Below, in pieces: positions 56,856 through 64,000 of a stretch of 64,000 bases of DNA. The notes below the pieces were generated by a model that did no database searches, was not told the DNA's origin, and saw only the letters and a program-made list of their open reading frames with translations. A program made the position numbers and the translations under genes. This DNA is from Streptomyces flaveolus. GTDB lineage: Bacteria > Actinomycetota > Actinomycetes > Streptomycetales > Streptomycetaceae. Location of the stretch: the NCBI RefSeq assembly GCF_014648815.1, contig NZ_BMRV01000002.1, positions 62,001-126,000 of the forward strand, in the 5' to 3' direction. Positions within the stretch are counted from its first letter, which is position 1, and every line of letters starts with the position of its first letter.

Positions 56856-57659
56856 TCAGACCCGCGTCCACGCGGTGCGGTCCCGGGCCATCGCGTGCAG
56901 GGCCTCCACGTCCGCCGGCTTGAGCACCCCGCCCGGGCGGGCCAGGCCGGGCAGTTCCTCGGCCGTGAGGACGCGGACCTCGCGCGGCGGGACCGCGACG
57001 TCCACCCCCGCCGGGCCGGCGAGGACCAGGACGGGCCGGACCTCGGCGGTCAGGGCGTAGGACGCGCGGTCGGCGTCGGCGCGGACCCGGTCCAGCAGGG
57101 GCCACGGCGCGCGACGGCCCAGCGTGACCAGCGGGTCGGCGATCCGGACCCGCTGCCTGCGGGCGGGCAGCACATGGAGGGCGAAGAGGCCCCCGGGCCC
57201 GATCACCAGGTGGTGGATGCGGTCGCCGCCGGGCAGCGGGACCGAGTGCAGGGTGTGCCAGCCGGCGCCGTCGAGCCGGTCGAGGACCTGCCCGGTCAGC
57301 TGCTCGGCGGCCAGCTCCCGGCGGCGCGGGTCGGGCCGCAGCCGGTGCGCGGGGCCGGGGTCGCGGTCCAGGGCGACCAGGAGGGCCTCGCCGGGCCGGT
57401 TGGGGGCGAGGTCGTCGTCCGGGTGGAGGGAGAGCCGGGCCAGCTCGGCGGGGGTGGGGACCGGGGGCGGCCCGACGGTGACGGGGCCGGTGAGGAAGGG
57501 CCCGAGGGCCTCCAGCACCTCGTCCTCGCGCTCGTCGCTCAGCAGGCTGACCCGGGACGCCTCACGGTCGTACCAGGCGATGTTCCCGCCGTCCGCGCGG
57601 CAGACGTAGAGGCGCTCCCGGCCGTGCCGCCAGGTCGGTATGACGCGCAGTCCGCTCAT
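56856..57659 (-). CDS. NERD (nuclease-related) domain protein
   Basis: 267 aa. Residues about 1-60 form a small N-terminal module (WRHGRERLYVCRADGGNIAWYD). The NERD-like domain lies at about 115-230 (GQVLDRLDGAGWHTLHSVPL, then RIHHLVIGPGGLFALHVLPAR). Function in the family is uncertain, probably DNA-related. Convergent with the LigD-polymerase gene and divergent from the phosphatase gene, so a DNA-repair link by position is possible. Confidence 0.8.
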   Translation of the reverse strand: MSGLRVIPTWRHGRERLYVCRADGGNIAWYDREASRVSLLSDEREDEVLEALGPFLTGPVTVGPPPVPTPAELARLSLHPDDDLAPNRPGEALLVALDRDPGPAHRLRPDPRRRELAAEQLTGQVLDRLDGAGWHTLHSVPLPGGDRIHHLVIGPGGLFALHVLPARRQRVRIADPLVTLGRRAPWPLLDRVRADADRASYALTAEVRPVLVLAGPAGVDVAVPPREVRVLTAEELPGLARPGGVLKPADVEALHAMARDRTAWTRV

Positions 57660-57765
57660 GCACCATCACCCCACGACCATGGGACCAGGAGGGTGCTCGT
57701 GGGGCAAGACCGGGCTACCTTGGAACGGGAACGGGGCAGGTCCTCGGGCGGGATGGGGAGGCGCG

Positions 57766-58272
57766 TTGCGTACCCGTGGCAAGGGATCCGACGTACCGGC
57801 CCCGGCCAGGCCGTGGGACGAGATCGTGCCCGGACTGTGGATGGGCGGGCACGAGTTCAGGCGGCAGGGCGGGCTGCTGGAGTCCGTCGTGGTGCGCGAC
57901 GAGTTCGACCTCGTGCAGACCCTGCTCAGGCTGCCCGGTCACGGCCCGGACCCGGGTGTCGAGCACCAGGTGTGGCCGATCCCCGACGGGCCGCTGGACG
58001 GGACGCAGCTCGCGGGGGTGATCCGGCTGGCCCAGGCCGCGGGCGAGGCGCTGGCCGGGGGACGCAGGGTCCTGGTCCGCTGCTACCACGGGTACAACCG
58101 CTCCGGGCTGGTGGTCGCCCAGGTCCTGATGCACCAGGGCCGCGGCGCCGAGGAGGCGATGCGGCTGATCCGGACCCGCCGTTCGCCGTGGGCGCTGCAC
58201 AACGAGCTGTTCGCGGAGTACCTGCGGGCCGGTCTGGTGACCGCCCGGCTGCTGGAGGAACTGGCCGAGTAG
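57766..58272 (+). CDS. Dual-specificity-like protein phosphatase
   Basis: 168 aa if started at TTG 57766, with GGGGAGG 4 bp upstream. The P-loop is CYHGYNRS: nucleophile Cys106, Arg112. General-acid region PIPDGPLDGTQ. It dephosphorylates Ser/Thr/Tyr residues of proteins or a related substrate. Length normal for small dual-specificity enzymes. Confidence 0.88.
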   Translation: MRTRGKGSDVPAPARPWDEIVPGLWMGGHEFRRQGGLLESVVVRDEFDLVQTLLRLPGHGPDPGVEHQVWPIPDGPLDGTQLAGVIRLAQAAGEALAGGRRVLVRCYHGYNRSGLVVAQVLMHQGRGAEEAMRLIRTRRSPWALHNELFAEYLRAGLVTARLLEELAE

Positions 58273-58376
58273 CCCGGCGCGCGGCGGGGCAGGCAAAATG
58301 GACTCCCGTACGAACGAGGGTGCGGGGCCACCGACGACGATCGCCGACTCGACGATCACCGACCTCCAGGAGTGCC

Positions 58377-59159
58377 GTGCTCCCCAGCCGCCGTGGGCGC
58401 CCGGCCCGTGTCCCCGCCGCCCGGGTGCTGCTGGCGCTCGCGGTGGCCTCGGTGACGGTGGCGGGCTGCGGTGACACGGGCGGGCTGCGGAGCGCGGGCG
58501 CCACGCCCACCGCGGTCAGTCCCGCCCGGCTGTGGCCGGACCTGACGCCGGCGTCGTCCCCGGCCTACGACATCGGCGAGGTGGACCACGAGGTGGTCGA
58601 GGGCGTCGCCGTGCCGGGCGGCGACATCCGCCGTGTGGACCCGGTGGCCACGGTACGGGCCGAGATCGCCGCGCACCCGGACGACTACGCGGGCGCCAAG
58701 GCGCCGAACCGGGAGACGGCCCGCCGCATGGCCGACTGCGACGCGGCCGGCGAGAGCGCCGGCTGCCCCGTCCTCAAGCCGTACTACCGGGACCTGACCG
58801 GCGACGGGCGCCCGGAGCTGACGCTGGGCTTCCGGCTGCTGCCCGCGAAGATGACGGCCGTGCGCGTCTACAGCGTGGAGCAGGGCCGGCTCGTGCGGGT
58901 CATGTCCTACGAGGACGCAGTGAGCGCGGTCGAGCTTGCCGGGCGGTCGGTGATCGTCCGGTCGCCCTCGGAGGTGGCGGGCTACGAGTACCGCCTCCAG
59001 TGGACCTGGGACCCGGACCAGAACGCGATGCTCCTCACCCGCGACGAGATGCTGCGCACCGGCGACGCGGCGGGCGCGAAACGCCCCTCCGCCTCCCCCT
59101 CCCCCTCCCCGTCCCCGTCCCCGTCCCCGTCTCCGTCCTCGTCGGCGAGCCCCCGGTGA
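58377..59159 (+). CDS. Lipoprotein, probable sensor-kinase partner
   Basis: 260 aa from GTG 58377 (AGGAG 5 bp upstream). Lipobox VTVAGC; the mature part has a conserved-looking domain (KPYYRDLTGDGRPELTLGFRLLP to YEYRLQWTWDPDQNAMLLTRDEM). The C-terminus is a (Ser-Pro)n run encoded by TCCCCG-type repeats. It overlaps the kinase gene (GTGA), the same layout as cseA-type lipoproteins that tune a sensor kinase. Confidence 0.85.
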   Translation: MLPSRRGRPARVPAARVLLALAVASVTVAGCGDTGGLRSAGATPTAVSPARLWPDLTPASSPAYDIGEVDHEVVEGVAVPGGDIRRVDPVATVRAEIAAHPDDYAGAKAPNRETARRMADCDAAGESAGCPVLKPYYRDLTGDGRPELTLGFRLLPAKMTAVRVYSVEQGRLVRVMSYEDAVSAVELAGRSVIVRSPSEVAGYEYRLQWTWDPDQNAMLLTRDEMLRTGDAAGAKRPSASPSPSPSPSPSPSPSSSASPR

Positions 59160-60400
59160 GGGCCGCCCTTCCGCGATGGGCCGGTCCGCTCGCCCTGAAG
59201 GCCGCCGTGTTCATCACCGTGATGTGCTGCGCGCTCGCCGCCCTGCTCGGCGTCCTGGTGCACGTCTCGGTGACCGACCAGACCGTGGGGCAGGCCCGGG
59301 ACGTCGCCCTGGCCCGGCTGCGGGAGGCGACGGCGGCGTACGAGGCCGGGGACCCGCTGCGCCGGGGCGCGGGCGTCGATCCGCCGGGGCTGCCGCCGTC
59401 GCTGCGGGAGCTGGCCGCCTCCGGCCGGCGCGGCACGATGGTCGCCGAGCACGATGGGCGCCCCACGATGTGGGCGGCGGGTCCGGCCGACGGCGGCCGG
59501 GTCCTCGCGGTGCGGGTCGACCACTCCCAGGGCGAGCGCACCATCGACGGCCTGGACCGGGCGATCGTGTGGTCGTCGGGCCTGGCGATCGGGGCGACGC
59601 TGGTGGTGGGCGCGTTCGCCGTGACCCGGGTGACGCGCCGACTGCACACGACGGCGCGGGTGGCGCGGCGGATCAGCGCGGGCGACCTCGACGCGCGGGT
59701 CGGCGATCCCCGGACGAAGGATCCGACGCGCCCGCAGGACGAGGTGGCCTCGGTCGCCGCCGCGCTGGACTCCATGGCGGCGTCGCTGCAGGGCAAGCTG
59801 CTCGCCGAGCAGCGGTTCACCGCGGACGTGGCGCACGAGTTGCGCACCCCGCTGACCGGGCTGCACGCGGCGGCCGAGCTGCTGCCGCCGGGCCGTCCGA
59901 CCGAGCTGGTGCGGGACCGGGTGGCCGCGCTGCGCACGCTCACCGAGGACCTGCTGGAGATCTCCCGGCTGGACACCGGGCGGGAGCGTCTGGAGGCGGA
60001 CCCGGAGGAGCTGGGCTCGCTGGCCCGGCGGGTCGTGCGGGGCTCCGGCACCGATGCCCGGGTGGACGTCGTACGGGACGCGCGGGTGGAGACCGACCGG
60101 CGGCGGCTGGAGCGGGCGCTCGGCAATCTCGTCGCGAACGCCGACCGGCACGGGCGGGCGCCGGTGGTGCTCACCGTGGACGGTCCGGTGATCACCGTGC
60201 GGGACCACGGGGACGGCTATCCGGAGTACCTCCTCGCGCACGGGCCGCAGCGGTTCCGCACCGAGGGCGGCGCGAAGGGGCACGGGCTCGGGCTGACGAT
60301 CGCGCTGGGGCAGGCGGAGGTGCTCGGCGCGCGGCTGGAGTTCGCCAATCCGCCCGACGGCGGGGCGCTGGCGATCCTGACGCTGCCTCAGCGGACCTGA
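59156..60400 (+). CDS. Membrane sensor histidine kinase (orphan)
   Basis: 414 aa from GTG 59156. Two transmembrane helices (about 14-36 and 140-160) enclose a periplasmic sensor of about 100 residues; HAMP region VARRISAGDLDARVGDP; HisKA with His227 in ADVAHELRTPLTGLHAAAELL; HATPase with NLVANADRHGRAP and GHGLGLTIALGQAEVL. No response regulator adjoins it in the window. The overlapping lipoprotein gene is its likely partner. Confidence 0.92.
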   Translation: MRAALPRWAGPLALKAAVFITVMCCALAALLGVLVHVSVTDQTVGQARDVALARLREATAAYEAGDPLRRGAGVDPPGLPPSLRELAASGRRGTMVAEHDGRPTMWAAGPADGGRVLAVRVDHSQGERTIDGLDRAIVWSSGLAIGATLVVGAFAVTRVTRRLHTTARVARRISAGDLDARVGDPRTKDPTRPQDEVASVAAALDSMAASLQGKLLAEQRFTADVAHELRTPLTGLHAAAELLPPGRPTELVRDRVAALRTLTEDLLEISRLDTGRERLEADPEELGSLARRVVRGSGTDARVDVVRDARVETDRRRLERALGNLVANADRHGRAPVVLTVDGPVITVRDHGDGYPEYLLAHGPQRFRTEGGAKGHGLGLTIALGQAEVLGARLEFANPPDGGALAILTLPQRT

Positions 60401-60478
60401 CCGGCAGGGACTCCCCGCGGAGCGTCCGGCCCTTCCCCGATGGCGCAGTGCGACGGGCGACCGCCACCCACCGCTCCT

Positions 60479-60533
60479 AATGTGGCGATTAGTCACATTC
60501 GACCACGTCGGCACTTTCGACCGCGTCGGCGCT
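60479..60533 (+). promoter_or_regulatory. Inverted repeat and tandem 18-bp repeats upstream of the SH3b gene
   Basis: AATGTG (60479-60484) and CACATT (60494-60499) form an inverted repeat with a 9-nt spacer. Two 18-bp direct repeats follow at 60498-60515 and 60516-60533, differing at two positions (TTCGACC-A/G-CGTCGGC-A/G-CT). The layout suggests a multi-site regulator binding region. Confidence 0.5.
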
Positions 60534-60554
60534 TTCGCCTCTCGGGAGGTACCC

Positions 60555-60995
60555 ATGTCGCTGCTGAACCCCCGTTCCCCCTTGACCCGGCGCATCGCCG
60601 TGACGGCAGCCGCCGGCGCGCTCGCCGCCGCCGTCGCCGTCACGCCCGCCGTCGCGAACGACGACTGGGGCGGCGGGGGCTCCGGTTCCGGCAGCGCCTC
60701 CGGCAACCCCACCGGGGGGAACGGCGGCGACGGGGGCGGGCACGACGGCCGGCAGCAGCAGGGCGACTACCGGGGCCGCGTCACGGCCGACCGGCTCGCC
60801 CTGCGCACCTCGCCGAGCCGCGGCTCGCAGGTCATCCGGTACGTCCGCCGGGGCGAGATCGTCCACATCTACTGCAAGACCCCCGGCGACCGGGTGCAGG
60901 GCAACCCGCTCTGGTACCTCCTCACGGACGGCACCTGGGCCTGGGGCGCGGCCCGCTACATCGACAACATCGGTCCCGCGCCGCGCTGGTGCTGA
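60555..60995 (+). CDS. Secreted SH3b-domain protein
   Basis: 146 aa from ATG 60555 (GGGAGGT upstream). Signal peptide ends near AVAND; a Gly/Ser-rich linker follows; SH3b domain at about 75-146 (TADRLALRTSPSRGSQVIRYV, WYLLTDGTWAWGAARYI). Such domains bind cell wall. Lies just before the SEDS-PBP pair. Confidence 0.85.
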   Translation: MSLLNPRSPLTRRIAVTAAAGALAAAVAVTPAVANDDWGGGGSGSGSASGNPTGGNGGDGGGHDGRQQQGDYRGRVTADRLALRTSPSRGSQVIRYVRRGEIVHIYCKTPGDRVQGNPLWYLLTDGTWAWGAARYIDNIGPAPRWC

Positions 60996-61038
60996 TGCCG
61001 ACAGCTCGCACACCCCGCCATTTGGGTAAGTTCCGGAC

Positions 61039-62412
61039 ATGACCAAGGCCGGAACCGAGACCGGAATCACCGTGGCACAGGCGGACACACCCGCTCCCGC
61101 CGCCCGCCTCCCCCGGCGCCGTGGCATCGAACTCGCCCTCATCGTCATGGCCGTCCTGCTGTCGGTGTTCGGCTACTGCAACGTCGGCCTCGCCCAGCAG
61201 GGCACCCTGCCGCCCGGCGCCGCCGGTTACGGCGCCGGGCTCGGGGTGCTCGCCGTCCTCGCCCATCTGGCGGTACGGCTGCGCGCCCCCTGCGCCGATC
61301 CGCTGCTGCTGCCCATCGGTGTGCTGCTCAACGGCCTCGGCCTGGTGCTGATCTACCGCCTCGACCTGGAGACGCCGGACGACCGGGCGGCCCCGGCCCA
61401 GCTGGTGTGGTCCACGCTGGGCGTCGCGCTGTTCATCGTCGTCGTCCTGCTCCTGCGCGACCACCGGGCCCTCCAGCGCTACGCCTACGTCTGCGTCGCC
61501 GCCGCGCTCGTCCTGCTCACCGTGCCGATCCTGTTCCCGGCCGTGAACGGCGCCCGCATCTGGATCCGCGTCGAGGGCTTCTCCATTCAGCCCGGTGAGT
61601 TCGCCAAGGTGCTGCTCGCCGTGTTCTTCGCCGCCTACCTGGCCGCCAATCGCAGCGCCCTGGCGTACGCGGGCCGCCGCGTGTGGCGGCTGCAACTGCC
61701 CACCGGCCGGGTGCTCGGCCCGATCGTCGCCGTGTGGCTGGTCAGCGTCGGCGTCCTGGTGCTGGAGCGCGACCTCGGGACCTCGCTGCTGTTCTTCGGC
61801 CTGTTCGTCGTCCTGCTCTACGTCGCCACCGGCCGCACCGGCTGGATCGCGGTCGGCCTGCTGCTGGCCTCGCTGGGCGCGGTCGCCGTGGGCTGGCTGG
61901 AGCCGCACGTGCACAGCCGGGTGGAGGACTGGCTGCACCCGTTCGCGTCGATCGAGGCCGGAGGGGGCGCCAACCAGCTCGCCCAGTCGCTGTTCGCGTT
62001 CGCCGCGGGCGGGGTGACCGGCACGGGCCTGGGCCTGGGACACTCCGTGCTGATCGGGTTCGCCGTCAAGTCGGACTTCATCCTGGCGACGGCCGGGGAG
62101 GAGCTGGGCTTCCTCGGTCTGACCGCGATCTTCCTGCTGTACGCGCTGCTGGTGGAGCGCGGCTTCCGGGCCGGCCTCGCCGCCCGCGACCCGTTCGGCC
62201 GGCTGCTCGCGGTCGGTCTCTCCTCGATCGTGGCGCTCCAGGTGTTCGTCATCGCGGGCGGGGTGACCGGGCTGATCCCGCTGACCGGCATGGCGATGCC
62301 GTTCCTGGCCCAGGGCGGCTCGTCGGTGGTCACCAACTGGGCGATCGTGGCCCTGCTGATCCGGGTCAGCCACGCGGCCCGCAGCCTCGGCGACGGGCGG
62401 GCGGCGCCGTGA
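61039..62412 (+). CDS. FtsW/RodA/SpoVE-family (SEDS) peptidoglycan glycosyltransferase
   Basis: 457 aa, about 12 transmembrane helices. SEDS motifs: SIQPGEFAKVLL, a catalytic-loop region WLEPHVHSRVEDWLHPF, and LIPLTGMAMPFLAQGGSSVV. It polymerises lipid II with a cognate class B PBP, encoded 16 bp downstream. A 25-residue Thr/Ala-rich N-terminal tail is present. Which process it serves (division, sporulation, growth) is unclear. Confidence 0.94.
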   Translation: MTKAGTETGITVAQADTPAPAARLPRRRGIELALIVMAVLLSVFGYCNVGLAQQGTLPPGAAGYGAGLGVLAVLAHLAVRLRAPCADPLLLPIGVLLNGLGLVLIYRLDLETPDDRAAPAQLVWSTLGVALFIVVVLLLRDHRALQRYAYVCVAAALVLLTVPILFPAVNGARIWIRVEGFSIQPGEFAKVLLAVFFAAYLAANRSALAYAGRRVWRLQLPTGRVLGPIVAVWLVSVGVLVLERDLGTSLLFFGLFVVLLYVATGRTGWIAVGLLLASLGAVAVGWLEPHVHSRVEDWLHPFASIEAGGGANQLAQSLFAFAAGGVTGTGLGLGHSVLIGFAVKSDFILATAGEELGFLGLTAIFLLYALLVERGFRAGLAARDPFGRLLAVGLSSIVALQVFVIAGGVTGLIPLTGMAMPFLAQGGSSVVTNWAIVALLIRVSHAARSLGDGRAAP

Positions 62413-62428
62413 GCGGGGAGGGGCCGCG

Positions 62429-63886
62429 GTGACCCGGCACATCCGGCACGCCGCCGCCTTCTGCGCCCTGCTGCTGGTCGCCCTGGTGGTGAACGCCGCC
62501 CGCGTCCAGATCGTCCAGGCGCCGGAGTACGACGACAATCCCGCCAACCGACGTCCGGACATCGCCCGTTACCAGCAGCCGCGCGGCAACATCCTGGTCG
62601 GCGGCGAGCCGGTCACCGGCTCCCGGGACACCGGCGAGCACCTGCGCTTCGAACGGACGTACGCGAACGGCCCGATGTACGCCCCGATCACCGGCTTCGC
62701 CTCGCAGGTGTACGGGACGACCCTGCTGGAGCACGCCGAGGACAGCCTGTTGTCCGGCGCCGACCCGATGCTCGCGCCGCTGCCGTTGTGGAACGACGTC
62801 ACGGGCAACCGCAACCCGGGCGGCGACGTGGTGACGACGATCAACGGGGCCGCGCAGCAGGCGGCGTTCGAGGGGCTCGGCGGTCGCAAGGGGGCGGTGG
62901 CCGCGATCGAGCCGTCGACCGGGCGGATCCTGGCGCTGGTCTCCGCCCCGTCGTACGACCCCCAGCTGCTGTCCGGGAACAGCACGGCCGCCACCCGGAC
63001 CTGGGAGCGGCTGAACGGCGACCCGGACAAGCCGATGCTCAACCGGGCGGTGCGCCGGACCTATCCGCCGGGCTCCACGTTCAAGGTGGTCACCGCGGCG
63101 GCGGCGCTCGACGCGGGCGTGATCCGGGACCTGGACGCGCCGACCCGCTCCCCCGACCCGTACACGCTGCCCGGAACGCGGACGCGGCTGACGAACGAGG
63201 GCGAGGGATGCCGGGACGCCTCGCTGCGGGAGGCCTTCGAGTGGTCCTGCAACACGGTGTTCGCCAAGCTCGGCGTGGACGTGGGCGTGGCGGAGATGGC
63301 GGCCACGGCGGAGGCGTTCGGCTTCAACGACGATGGGCTGCGCGTCCCCTTCTCGGTCGCGCGGAGCACCTTCGACACCTCGGTGGACCGGGCGCAGCTC
63401 GGGCTGTCGTCGATCGGCCAGTACAACACGCGGGCCACTCCGCTGCAGATGGCGATGGTGGCGGCGGCCGTGGCCAACGGCGGGCAGGTGCGGGCGCCGT
63501 ACCTGGTGGAGCGGACGGTGCGGGCGGGCGGCAGCCTGGTGGCGACGGCCGGGTCGCGCCCCGCCCGGGAGGCGATGCGGCCGTCGACGGCCAGGAAGCT
63601 GAAGGAGCTGATGACCGGCGTGGTGGAGGACGGCACCGGCGCGAACGCGGCGATCCCGGGGGCCACGGTCGGCGGCAAGACCGGCACCGCCCAGCACGGC
63701 GTCGGCAACTCGGGGACTCCGTACGCCTGGTTCGTCTCGTGGGCACAGGACGACCGGGACCTGGAGCCGAAGGTCGCGGTGGCGGTGGTCGTGGAGGGCT
63801 CCCCGGGCGGCCGGGAGGACATCAGCGGGGGCGGGCTGGCGGCGCCGATCGCGCGGGCGGTGATGGAGGCGGTGCTCGCGGAATGA
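62429..63886 (+). CDS. Class B penicillin-binding protein
   Basis: 485 aa from GTG 62429. One N-terminal transmembrane helix; PBP dimerisation region; transpeptidase with Ser216 in PPGSTFKVV, SCN in EWSCNTVF, and KTG in VGGKTGTAQ. It crosslinks peptidoglycan made by the SEDS partner. Short for class B (typical 600+), as in the streptomycete PbpA-type group paired with an extra FtsW-like protein. Confidence 0.94.
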   Translation: MTRHIRHAAAFCALLLVALVVNAARVQIVQAPEYDDNPANRRPDIARYQQPRGNILVGGEPVTGSRDTGEHLRFERTYANGPMYAPITGFASQVYGTTLLEHAEDSLLSGADPMLAPLPLWNDVTGNRNPGGDVVTTINGAAQQAAFEGLGGRKGAVAAIEPSTGRILALVSAPSYDPQLLSGNSTAATRTWERLNGDPDKPMLNRAVRRTYPPGSTFKVVTAAAALDAGVIRDLDAPTRSPDPYTLPGTRTRLTNEGEGCRDASLREAFEWSCNTVFAKLGVDVGVAEMAATAEAFGFNDDGLRVPFSVARSTFDTSVDRAQLGLSSIGQYNTRATPLQMAMVAAAVANGGQVRAPYLVERTVRAGGSLVATAGSRPAREAMRPSTARKLKELMTGVVEDGTGANAAIPGATVGGKTGTAQHGVGNSGTPYAWFVSWAQDDRDLEPKVAVAVVVEGSPGGREDISGGGLAAPIARAVMEAVLAE

Positions 63887-63931
63887 GACGGGGGTACCGG
63901 CCCACAGACGGCCCGACCTAACGTTCGGTAC

Positions 63932-64000
63932 ATGACTGACGCCGCGTACGAACTCGCACAGGTCAACATCGCCCGCCTCAAAGCCCCCCTGGACTCGCCG
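63932..64000 (+). CDS. DUF3291-like protein, start only
   Basis: ATG 63932 opens a frame reading TDAAYELAQVNIARLKAPLDSP, which fits the start of DUF3291 proteins (ferredoxin-like monooxygenase fold). Only 23 residues are in the window. It starts 45 bp after the PBP gene; a possible -10 sits in between. Confidence 0.6.
   Translation, partial: MTDAAYELAQVNIARLKAPLDSP

Overview
The window comes from a high-GC, third-position-GC-biased actinomycete chromosome, almost certainly a Streptomyces. It carries the whiE-type spore-pigment polyketide cluster, a DasR-type chitinase promoter, a long Rho with an Arg/Gln-rich insert, and the block lysA-hom-thrC-thrB-rho-rpmE-prfA-prmC-tsaC-glyA-atpIBEFHAGDC. 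The order and orientation match what I remember of the S. coelicolor SCO5384-SCO5300 region, read backwards.

Layout. 0-7.2 kb: a TetR regulator (partial) facing a two-gene ABC exporter, a corrinoid adenosyltransferase, a small membrane protein, and a ChiS/ChiR-like two-component pair next to a secreted GH18 chitinase. 7.2-15.7 kb (minus strand): a DUF2550 protein and the complete F1Fo ATP synthase operon. 16-22.4 kb (minus): a cell-wall glycan-lipid transferase, an SHMT, a low-molecular-weight phosphatase homologue lacking its nucleophile, Sua5/TsaC, PrmC, RF1 and L31. 22.5-28 kb: an LCP protein, a secreted trypsin-like protease with FG-GAP repeats, and Rho. 28.3-34.7 kb: the threonine/lysine genes thrB, thrC, hom, lysA and an ArgRS-like protein without a catalytic core. 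Then a single-domain response regulator and tRNA-Arg(CCG).

35.6-44.2 kb is the accessory stretch. After the tRNA comes an AT-richer scar-like segment, a frameshifted membrane-protein gene and a lipoprotein. Next is a 103-aa protein whose C-terminal half reads like ubiquitin and ends in Gly-Gly, translationally coupled to a DUF4132 protein. This pair is my best candidate for an undescribed system. It is followed by a VOC protein and a sulfide/persulfide operon (MBL-rhodanese fusion, TauE exporter, rhodanese) behind two CstR/CsoR-like operators, with no regulator gene nearby.

44.3-51.9 kb is the whiE spore-pigment cluster: hydroxylase ORFVIII diverges from ORFI-VII (SchA/CurD-like protein, cupin, KS-alpha, KS-beta, ACP, two cyclases), closed by a 16-bp terminator stem. 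52-64 kb holds an F420-type PPOX protein, a DUF4142 protein, a proline-rich membrane protein whose 3' end is tandemly triplicated, a Ku/LigD-polymerase NHEJ pair, a NERD-domain protein, a dual-specificity-like phosphatase, a lipoprotein-sensor kinase pair without a regulator, an SH3b secreted protein, an FtsW/RodA plus PBP pair, and the start of a DUF3291 gene.

How the genes work together: most of the minus-strand block is core metabolism and translation. The chitinase set, whiE and the secreted proteins reflect the saprophytic, sporulating life style. All family assignments are by reading the translated sequences; no search was run.
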